DNA of 37,742 nt, from assembly GCA_030065255.1 (NCBI GenBank), contig JASJCX010000006.1, positions 1-37,742 of the forward strand, read 5' to 3'. Below, piece after piece: positions 31,395 through 37,742 of the stretch. Below the pieces are notes generated by a model. The model was given only the letters and a program-made list of their open reading frames with translations, was not told the DNA's origin and made no database searches. The stretch is from Calothrix sp. MO_167.B42. Its GTDB lineage: Bacteria; Cyanobacteriota; Cyanobacteriia; Cyanobacteriales; Nostocaceae. Within the stretch, counting starts at the first letter, position 1; every line of letters begins with the position of its first letter. A program made the translations under genes and the position numbers.

Positions 31395-33413
31395 ATGACT
31401 TCTGTAGTAGAAAATAAACAGAAAGATTCTGTACCTAAGAATGAATCAAATATACCTACAAATAAATCAGATAAATCTAACGTAAAATCAAATAAATCAT
31501 GGAGAGCCAATGACCGTAAACTAGATGCTGCTAGGCGTAAATATGAATATAATTATACCTATATTCCATCTATTGCAATGGTAGAAAAGCTTGCTGTGCA
31601 AGAATACCCTTCTCGAGTTTGGATTGATTTAGTAGCAGGAAAATTCACAATAATTTTAATTAATAGCCTGCTAAATTCCCAGAATAAAATATTTCATATT
31701 TTCCGTAATGATGTTTTACAAAATATTCTTGTAGTTATCATTCAATTGATAGCTAGATGGGTGATATATCCTTTAATGATAATAGTCGCATTTCTGGAAA
31801 ATAATGCTTTTATAAGTAGGATTTTGGAATTTCTTTTTTTAAGGTGGATTATTAAACTGAATGTTGCACAGGCGATTATTAAATTCCTGTTTTCAGTTCG
31901 TAAACGACCCGAGTCAGATGCTCCAGAAAAGGTAACAAGTTTGCAACAATATAACGACTTGTTTCAGAAAATAAAGCTACCAAATATAGCTAATGATTTC
32001 CAGGAAGATGATGTATTTGCCTATATGCGAGTTGCTGGGTATAACCCAGTGATGATTGAGCGAGTAACACCAGAAGACAATAAGCTAGAAAGTAAGTTTC
32101 CTGTGACAAACGCTCAATACCAACAGGTAATGGGAGATAATGATTCATTAACAGATGCACTTGCGGACGGAAGACTTTATCTGGCTGATTATCAGGGTTT
32201 AGAAGGGGCTGCTAACGGTACTTTCCCTAAGGAGCAAAAGTATCTTTATGCACCCCTAGCACTGTTTGCAGTTCCTAAAGATAAAGGTTTAAATCCATCA
32301 CAGCTGATGCGCCCAGTAGCAATTCAGTGCAGTCAAAACCCAGAGGATGCACCAATTGTTACCCCCAAGTCAGAGAAATATGCTTGGTTATTTGCTAAAA
32401 CTATTGTGCAAATAGCAGATGCAAACTTCCACGAAGCCCTCAGCCACCTAGGGCGAACTCACTTGTTTGTTGGTCGATTTACCATCGCAACCCATCGTGA
32501 GTTACCAGATAATCATCCCCTGAGTTTATTGCTCAGACCGCATTTTCAGGGTACTTTAGCTATCAATGATGCAGCTCAAGAATCTCTAATTGCTCCCGGT
32601 GGTGGGGTAGATAAATTACTCGCAGCAACAATTGATAATTCCCGGACTTTAGTACAAGCTGATTTGCAAAACTATAGTTTCAATGAAGCGATGCTGCTAA
32701 AGCAATTGAAAAAACGGGGTGTAGATGATAAGGACAAGCTTCCTGTATATCCTTATCGGGATGATGCGCGTGATATTTGGGATGCAATTCATACATGGGT
32801 ACGTGATTATTTAAAGCTCTACTATGGTAACGACCAAGCAGTAGAATCTGACACATACCTCCAGAATTGGGCAAGGGACGTTATAGCTTATGATGGCGCA
32901 CGGGTTTTTGATTTTGGCGAACAAAATGAAGATAAACCTATACATACTTTAAAGTACTTAACTGATCATGAATATAAACCTATACAGACTTTAAACTACT
33001 TAATTGATGCTGTAACCCTAATTATTTTCACAGCTAGTGCTCAACATGCAGCAGTTAATTTTCCCCAAAAAGATATCATGAGCTATATGCCAGCAGTTCC
33101 CCTAGCTGGTTATCAGCCAGCTTCTGTTCTCAAACAAGATAAAGTTGACAAACAAGGCTATCTGAACTTACTCCCACCCATCAAACAAGCAGAGGGACAA
33201 TTGGACTTGTTATATTTACTTGGTTCTGTTTACTACACACAATTGGGCCATTACGGAGACGATTACTTCCAAAATCCTGCCGTACAACCAATTTTAGAGA
33301 ATTTTCAGAAGAACCTACAGGATATTGAAACGGAAATTACTCTACGCAATCGAATCAGTTATACCTACACATATCTACTCCCTTCGAGGATTCCCCAGAG
33401 TATTAATATCTAG
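31395..33413 (+). CDS. Lipoxygenase with hydrophobic N-terminal region
   Basis: A 672-residue non-heme iron lipoxygenase, which adds O2 to polyunsaturated fatty acids. Expected iron ligands are His346 and His351 in ANFHEALSHLGRTHL, His551 and Asn555 in SAQHAAVNFPQ, and the C-terminal Ile672 carboxylate (SINI). The catalytic domain covers about 180-672. Instead of a PLAT domain, residues about 80-160 are strongly hydrophobic (TIILINSLL, ILVVIIQLIARWVIYPLMII), suggesting membrane insertion. Residues 514-541 hold a 14-residue tandem duplication just before the His551 helix. A GAGGAAG lies 8 bases before the ATG. Converges with chlE across a hairpin repeat. Confidence 0.92.
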   Translation: MTSVVENKQKDSVPKNESNIPTNKSDKSNVKSNKSWRANDRKLDAARRKYEYNYTYIPSIAMVEKLAVQEYPSRVWIDLVAGKFTIILINSLLNSQNKIFHIFRNDVLQNILVVIIQLIARWVIYPLMIIVAFLENNAFISRILEFLFLRWIIKLNVAQAIIKFLFSVRKRPESDAPEKVTSLQQYNDLFQKIKLPNIANDFQEDDVFAYMRVAGYNPVMIERVTPEDNKLESKFPVTNAQYQQVMGDNDSLTDALADGRLYLADYQGLEGAANGTFPKEQKYLYAPLALFAVPKDKGLNPSQLMRPVAIQCSQNPEDAPIVTPKSEKYAWLFAKTIVQIADANFHEALSHLGRTHLFVGRFTIATHRELPDNHPLSLLLRPHFQGTLAINDAAQESLIAPGGGVDKLLAATIDNSRTLVQADLQNYSFNEAMLLKQLKKRGVDDKDKLPVYPYRDDARDIWDAIHTWVRDYLKLYYGNDQAVESDTYLQNWARDVIAYDGARVFDFGEQNEDKPIHTLKYLTDHEYKPIQTLNYLIDAVTLIIFTASAQHAAVNFPQKDIMSYMPAVPLAGYQPASVLKQDKVDKQGYLNLLPPIKQAEGQLDLLYLLGSVYYTQLGHYGDDYFQNPAVQPILENFQKNLQDIETEITLRNRISYTYTYLLPSRIPQSINI

Positions 33414-33430
33414 AATCTATTTATAACTGA

Positions 33431-33513
33431 ACCTCACCACCGCTTTTTGCAAATGCAAAAATCTTTCCCTCTCCTTAATAAGGAGAGGGATGTCCGTCAG
33501 GACAGGGTGAGGT
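33431..33513. terminator. Nested hairpin repeat between convergent lipoxygenase and chlE genes
   Basis: An 8-bp outer pair ACCTCACC (33431-33438) / GGTGAGGT (33506-33513) encloses a perfect 10-bp hairpin CCCTCTCCTT (33467-33476) / AAGGAGAGGG (33480-33489) with an AAT loop, and a small GTCC-GTCA-GGAC stem. It is also a dispersed repeat: 33467-33512 recurs inverted at 26895-26940. Its place between two converging genes suggests a bidirectional terminator, though this is inferred. Confidence 0.5.
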
Positions 33514-33519
33514 TGTTCC

Positions 33520-35130
33520 CTATATTTTCATCGTCGGTGTATCGTCACCTTCCACATATTCTGGTAAATCATTGGGAGCACCGCAAGCGGAAATATTACC
33601 AGTAAAATCCACATCCGCAGCCAGTTCTGGACGTTCCTGTTTGAGTTGAGCAATTTGTTCCCGGGTAAGAATTTTCGACTCGTCAAAACCCAATTCAATT
33701 TTTGCACTCAAACCCTTATACTTCACCCGCTTCAAGTTATAGAATCGTTTATTGAGGGTTGTTTGGGCAAATGCCTTTAAGCAACCCAATAAATACTTAC
33801 GTTTAAAGGTATTTTTTTCAAACCAATATTCAATACTTTTACGGAGATAAAACCGGGCGTAGTTCCGCAGTACACCTTTGAGCACCTCTTCCCGTTCCAT
33901 TGCTTCCGGTTTCATAATCGGGGTAACGAAATTATACTGGGAATAGTCCCTCACTTCCACGCGATCGCCCAAATCTTCAAATAGTTCGGAAAATGGCCAA
34001 GGGGTGAACATATTCCAGTTAACCATGTCTGGATTCCAATCCAAGGCCATTTTATAGGTTTCTTCTATGGTTTGTGGGGTTTCGTTTTCTAAACCCATGA
34101 TAAACTGAGCTTCTGCCAAGATGCCGTTTTGCTTTAACAGTTTTACGGCTCGCTTGTTATCTTCGATGGTGGTTTCCTTACGGAAGAGATTTAACTTTAA
34201 TTGGGCAGCGGCTTCTGTGCCTAAAGATACATGAACTAACCCTGCTTGGCGGTAAAAAGGTAAGTCTGACTCGTCTCGTAAAATATCCGTGACTCTGGTA
34301 TTAATTCCCCAATGCACATTTAAATTGCGATCGATTAATTCTTGACACAATGCCATAAACTTGGGCTTATTAATAGTTGGTTCTTCATCAGCTAGGATAA
34401 AAAAGCCTACTTGATGTTCATTGACTAAGGTTTCAATCTCATCCACAAACCGCTTGGGGTTACAGGAACGATACTTACGCCAGAATTTCCACTGAGAACA
34501 AAAACGACAGGTAAATGGACATCCCCGGGAGTAGCTGGGAACGGCTACCCGCACATTGAGGGGGGTGTAGATGTATTTGTGCCAATCTAGTAAACTCCAG
34601 TCTGGGGTGAGGTTATCTAAATCTGCAATGGGTGGTTGGGGTGCTGTGGCGACTACCTTTCCCTCTTCTAGGAAAGCAATACCCAGAATCTGGCGACGTT
34701 GTGCTTCATCTTTACCATTTGCGATCGCTTGTAGTAAATTAACAGTAATCTCTTCTCCTTCTCCCCGAATAATATAATCTACCCAAGGGGCTTCATGGAG
34801 GACTTCATGATACATATAGGTGGGATGAATTCCACCCATAATTGTTTTGGCTTGAGGACATACCTCTTTTACCATTTGTAGGGTTTTTTGTGATTGATAA
34901 ATCATGGGTGTAATTGCTGTGGCTAGCACTACATCCGGCTGATTTTTAGCAATAATTTCCCGTAGGATATTATCGGGAATATAATCTGTCATGGCATCCA
35001 CAAAACGGATGTTATCAAAACCAGCTGTTTTTAATGCTCCACCCACGTAGGGAACCCAGCTTGGTGGCCAATTTCCCGCTATTTCTGCACCACCGGAATG
35101 ATAATTGGGTTGAATCATCATTATCCGCAT
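33520..35130 (-). CDS. chlE: Oxygen-independent Mg-protoporphyrin IX monomethyl ester cyclase (BchE/ChlE-type B12-radical SAM)
   Basis: A 536-residue protein matching BchE along its length. N-terminal B12-binding region begins IMMIQPNYHSGGAEIAGNWP (about 3-22), includes the GALKTAGFDNIRFVDAMTDY stretch and GGIHPTYM; the radical-SAM core has Cys204, Cys208 and Cys211 in SRGCPFTCRFCSQWKFW; the C-terminal region is the BchE-specific extension. BchE closes the fifth ring of chlorophyll without O2, using water oxygen; cyanobacterial members of this family have been reported functional in some species and called ChlE, and inactive in others, so activity here is inferred from context. It is transcribed after ho and hemN. 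An AGGAG lies 9 bases before the ATG. Confidence 0.85.
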   Translation of the reverse strand: MRIMMIQPNYHSGGAEIAGNWPPSWVPYVGGALKTAGFDNIRFVDAMTDYIPDNILREIIAKNQPDVVLATAITPMIYQSQKTLQMVKEVCPQAKTIMGGIHPTYMYHEVLHEAPWVDYIIRGEGEEITVNLLQAIANGKDEAQRRQILGIAFLEEGKVVATAPQPPIADLDNLTPDWSLLDWHKYIYTPLNVRVAVPSYSRGCPFTCRFCSQWKFWRKYRSCNPKRFVDEIETLVNEHQVGFFILADEEPTINKPKFMALCQELIDRNLNVHWGINTRVTDILRDESDLPFYRQAGLVHVSLGTEAAAQLKLNLFRKETTIEDNKRAVKLLKQNGILAEAQFIMGLENETPQTIEETYKMALDWNPDMVNWNMFTPWPFSELFEDLGDRVEVRDYSQYNFVTPIMKPEAMEREEVLKGVLRNYARFYLRKSIEYWFEKNTFKRKYLLGCLKAFAQTTLNKRFYNLKRVKYKGLSAKIELGFDESKILTREQIAQLKQERPELAADVDFTGNISACGAPNDLPEYVEGDDTPTMKI

Positions 35131-35254
35131 AATTTGTCTCCTGATTGATTGTTTTTGTGTTGATGGGTGGAATAAATGAACCGCAAAGACGCAAAGGGCG
35201 CGAAGGGAAGAAGAGAGAAAGAGAGAAAGAGGGGGAGTTTATTTAACTCCTAAC

Positions 35255-35287
35255 AGCTCCCCGACTTCTTAAAGAAGTCGGGGAGCT
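35255..35287. repeat. Perfect 16-bp palindrome between hemN and chlE
   Basis: AGCTCCCCGACTTCTT (35255-35270) and AAGAAGTCGGGGAGCT (35272-35287) are perfect inverted complements around a single A. It is a GC-rich hairpin 26 bases after the hemN stop codon. A diverged copy exists at 29445-29475, so it is a dispersed element. No T-tract follows it in the direction of transcription; it might attenuate or process a hemN-chlE transcript. Confidence 0.85.
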
Positions 35288-35312
35288 AAATATTCGCGGC
35301 GATAAAGGATGA

Positions 35313-36710
35313 TTAAATTGCTTTGGAAAAGGCTTTCATGACTTTATTCTTACTATGGGCATCAAAAACAGAGGCGATGTTTCTGACTAATAATCTGCCC
35401 GTTGGTGTGACTTCAATTCCATTAGGAAATGTTTTAATTAATCCATCATCTACTAATGGTTTTAGGGCGGATAATTCTGGAGCAAAATATTCTTCAAAGT
35501 CTGTATCAAAGGCTATGTGATATTTATCTTCAACATCACTAATAGATAACTGAAATTGACACATCAATTCCATAATTATGGCACGGCGGAGAATATCATC
35601 TCGATTTAAGCTTACACCTTTGTTGATTGCCAGCATGCCTGCATCAATTGCTTGATAATATTCTTTCAGGCGTTTACTATTTTGTACGTAGACATCGTTT
35701 AACATACTAATGGAAGTAACACCAAAGGCAAATAAATCTGATTCTGGTTTAGTGGTGTAGCCTTGGAAGTTTCTATGCAATTCTCCTTTTTGCTGGGCAA
35801 TAGTAAGTTCGTCATTTGGTTTGGAAAAATGATCCATGCCAATAAAAATATAACCATTACTAGTTAATTCTTCAATGGTCATTTGCAGAATATCAAGCTT
35901 TTCTGATGGTTCTGGGAGGTCAGATTCAGAAATCTTTTTTTGAATTGGTTTTAACCAAGGTACATAGGCAAAGTTAAAGACGGCAATTCTATCAGGATCG
36001 AGTTTAATTGTTTTGTGAATTGTATCGGTAAATGTTTTTAAATTCTGCAACGGTAGTCCATAAATTAAATCCACATTTACGCTTTCAAATCCAGCTGACT
36101 GAATCCAATCCATAACTGTAAATAAAGTTGCTTCTGGTAGTACCCGATTAATTGCAGCTTGCACTTGGGGGTTAAAGTCTTGGATACCAAAACTAATGCG
36201 ATTAAAGCCCAAATCTTTGAGAAAGAAAATATAATTTTTATCTACATAGCGGGGATTAATCTCAATTGATACTTCTGCATCTGCTGTAATCTGGAAGTGT
36301 CTATTGATAGTATTCCATAACCGTTCTACCTGGTGTGGATTTAAATAATTAGGAGTACCACCACCCCAATGTAATTGAGTTACGGGTCTGCTAGAATCAA
36401 TTAGGGTAGCAATTTGTTGGATTTCTTTTTCCAGATAAATTAAATACTTTTCAGCAGCATTTTTACTCTGGGTAATAATAGTGTTACAACCACAAAAATA
36501 ACAACCTGTTTGACAAAAAGGGATGTGGCAATATAAAGAGATGGGAGTTTGTTTATAATTACCTATGGCAATTCCGGCTCTGTAATCTAAATCGCCAAAA
36601 TCTGTCTTAAACTCTGTTGCAGTGGGGTAACTAGTATAACGTGGTACTGGGCGATCGTATTTTTTTAGTAAATTCGAGTTGAATTGAACTGTATGTTGGG
36701 AAAGTTTCAT
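35313..36710 (-). CDS. hemN: Oxygen-independent coproporphyrinogen III dehydrogenase
   Basis: A 465-residue radical-SAM HemN, converting coproporphyrinogen III to protoporphyrinogen IX without O2. N-terminal RYTSYPTATEF (24-34); iron-sulfur ligands Cys66, Cys70 and Cys73 in HIPFCQTGCYFCGCN, with the extra Cys75 typical of true HemN as opposed to HemW; GGGTPNYL; EINPRYVDK; SFGIQDFNP; DLIYGLPLQ; and the C-terminal HemN domain with GMDHFSKPNDEL. Length is normal. It sits between heme oxygenase and chlE on the same strand. Confidence 0.95.
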   Translation of the reverse strand: MKLSQHTVQFNSNLLKKYDRPVPRYTSYPTATEFKTDFGDLDYRAGIAIGNYKQTPISLYCHIPFCQTGCYFCGCNTIITQSKNAAEKYLIYLEKEIQQIATLIDSSRPVTQLHWGGGTPNYLNPHQVERLWNTINRHFQITADAEVSIEINPRYVDKNYIFFLKDLGFNRISFGIQDFNPQVQAAINRVLPEATLFTVMDWIQSAGFESVNVDLIYGLPLQNLKTFTDTIHKTIKLDPDRIAVFNFAYVPWLKPIQKKISESDLPEPSEKLDILQMTIEELTSNGYIFIGMDHFSKPNDELTIAQQKGELHRNFQGYTTKPESDLFAFGVTSISMLNDVYVQNSKRLKEYYQAIDAGMLAINKGVSLNRDDILRRAIIMELMCQFQLSISDVEDKYHIAFDTDFEEYFAPELSALKPLVDDGLIKTFPNGIEVTPTGRLLVRNIASVFDAHSKNKVMKAFSKAI

Positions 36711-37100
36711 GGTACTAAGGAACTAAAAATTCACAATAGAGTTTGGGTGGGAGAAAATGAAGTGCTATGCACAAGTAATAAGTAATAAGTAATAAGTAAT
36801 AAGTTTATTACTCATAGGTTTGAGTATGAAATAATGTTCGCGCCCTAATTGGTAGTGCTATACATAGTAATTCCCCACTCATATAGAGTGTTTATTCATC
36901 TCAAATCTAATAGCATCTGAATGAGAAAAAACCACAGAGGCGCGGAGGACGCAAAGGAACAGATAGATTGGTAAAAACTAGGTACAGAAGCTGATTCTCA
37001 ATCTAAAATCTAAAATCTAAAATCCAAAATTGTTCTGTGTGGGTTGTTATGGTGAAGAGAATAAACAACCACACCTCAATCAAATTAGGATAAATAGTAC
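36711..37100. repeat. Spacer between heme oxygenase and hemN with repeats
   Basis: Contains four AATAAGT-type units (36774-36804), an AACCACAGAGGCGCGGAGGAC dispersed-repeat segment near 36930-36950, and three ATCTAAA repeats near 37002-37025. At 390 bases the gap is long for an operon, so hemN may have its own promoter here, but none could be fixed. Confidence 0.6.
36774..36804. repeat. AATAAGT heptamer array
   Basis: About four tandem copies of the same heptamer as at 14824-14900 and in inverse at 4639-4678 and 17743-17777. Confidence 0.85.
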
Positions 37101-37742
37101 TTATTCTGCTGCTACCAAATTCACAGATGCATTGTGATTACAGTTGTTGGTACTATTGATATTGTGTTGGTTAACAATCAAATTAAACACATCTTCACCA
37201 ATTGCTACCTTCACATCTATCTCTAACTCATGGAAAATATTCTGATTGAGTTGAAAGGCATAGTTGGCTTCATCTACAATTCTTTGAGAACAATCATCTG
37301 CCAGTGGAAGTGAATTCAAAGCATGGCGGTATTTTGCTTTGTAAGCTTTTCTCGCTTCAGCAGTGGTTAAACTCTCAAATTCATAGAGTGCAGTTCCCCT
37401 ATCTACTGGTAACTGTATAGCCGAACGTACCATATTTCTAAAACTCTGGCCCACAGACAAATCACCCATGTAGCGAACATAACCATGGGCAATTAACAAC
37501 GCTGGTTCAGTGTTGGCCACCTCATGAATGCGGGCTACATAAGCATTTGTACCGATTGAAGGTACTATTTGCTCTCGCCAGTCTTCCCCATAATAAAAGA
37601 TTAAGTCCTTCTCTAGATTTTGTTGGCGGTGAAGCTCTGGGAACCAAATCATGCTGACTACAGGATGAGCAATGTGACGCTGAAGCTCAACTTCTAAAGC
37701 ACTATAGATGAAATACAAGTTAGCTATCAGCGTGCGGAAGGA
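37101..37742 (-). CDS. Heme oxygenase (biliverdin-forming), N-terminus beyond the window
   Basis: 213 codons of a heme oxygenase open to the right edge (the frame continues as SFRTLIANLYFIYSALEVEL). Family motifs present: NLYFIYSALE, FPELHRQQNLEKDL, TEPALLIAHGYVRYMGDLSVGQ (the distal-helix Gly motif) and the PLADDCSQRIVDEANYAFQLN helix. The proximal heme-binding His lies in the missing N-terminal part. It opens heme to biliverdin, feeding phycobilin synthesis. A polar tail (INSTNNCNHNASVNLVAAE) ends the protein. Position before hemN and chlE suggests a paralogue of the low-oxygen ho2 type, not the main housekeeping ho1, but this is inferred. Confidence 0.88.
   Translation of the reverse strand, partial: SFRTLIANLYFIYSALEVELQRHIAHPVVSMIWFPELHRQQNLEKDLIFYYGEDWREQIVPSIGTNAYVARIHEVANTEPALLIAHGYVRYMGDLSVGQSFRNMVRSAIQLPVDRGTALYEFESLTTAEARKAYKAKYRHALNSLPLADDCSQRIVDEANYAFQLNQNIFHELEIDVKVAIGEDVFNLIVNQHNINSTNNCNHNASVNLVAAE

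Noticed and set aside
27134-33413. A defence island made of the CHAT protein with its neighbours
   Set aside because: The adjacent genes are an MBL-fold protein and a lipoxygenase on the other strand; no gasdermin, TPR, STAND or nuclease partner is visible, so an operon-type immune system is not supported.

Overview
This is cyanobacterial chromosome, most likely from a filamentous, probably heterocyst-forming (Nostocales-like) species. The evidence is an NtcA with its family-typical full length and sequence, a fabI/ntcA divergent pair with hisB and DUF3084/YqgF genes alongside, cyanobacteria-restricted families (DUF1400 hydrolase, DUF3084, pentapeptide-CHAT), about twenty HIP1 octamers (GCGATCGC), and many short tandem heptamer to nonamer arrays (AATAAGT, TTGACAG, GTGTGGGAA and others) of the kind seen in Nostoc-type genomes. 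There is no transposase, rRNA, tRNA or CRISPR array that I can recognise.

Layout. 1-2.5 kb is a decayed, repeat-rich accessory stretch with two toxin-antitoxin modules (UPF0175 antitoxin + DUF3368 PIN toxin; RHH/MazE-like antitoxin + frameshifted MazF) and a gene remnant. 2.5-8.4 kb holds a J-domain/coiled-coil protein, a two-domain rhodanese, a stand-alone MnmC-like methyltransferase and a REC-HD-GYP response regulator preceded by a strong CRP-like palindrome. 8.5-19.3 kb carries glmU, a plant-type asparaginase, a tiny DUF2256 zinc-finger-like gene (58 aa), a LURP-one/scramblase-like protein, a Cu+ P1B ATPase with an in-frame minisatellite, an HDAC-like deacetylase, a DUF1400 alpha/beta hydrolase and a Wza-like polysaccharide export protein. 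20.2-26.9 kb is the core neighbourhood: ABC ATPase, hisB and fabI on the minus strand, then ntcA, DUF3084 and the YqgF/RuvX-like nuclease on the plus strand. 27.1-33.4 kb holds a membrane pentapeptide-repeat/CHAT protease-like protein, a metallo-beta-lactamase-fold protein with an altered metal motif, and a lipoxygenase with an unusual hydrophobic N-terminus. 33.5-37.7 kb is a minus-strand block running heme oxygenase (cut by the window edge), hemN and a bchE/chlE-type radical-SAM cyclase.

How the genes relate. The last block groups the oxygen-independent coproporphyrinogen oxidase and oxygen-independent Mg-protoporphyrin ester cyclase with a heme oxygenase, which reads as a micro-oxic tetrapyrrole set parallel to the known chlAII-ho2-hemN group of other cyanobacteria. 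The 20-27 kb region is housekeeping: nitrogen control, fatty-acid synthesis and histidine synthesis. The most striking non-coding pattern is that short tandem arrays repeatedly end at, overlap, or supply the stop codons of genes (sseA-type rhodanese, glmU, Cu-ATPase, hisB, fabI). The most interesting protein is the 730-residue membrane pentapeptide-CHAT fusion with an intact His/Cys dyad. All functions are from reading the sequence; no database search was possible.
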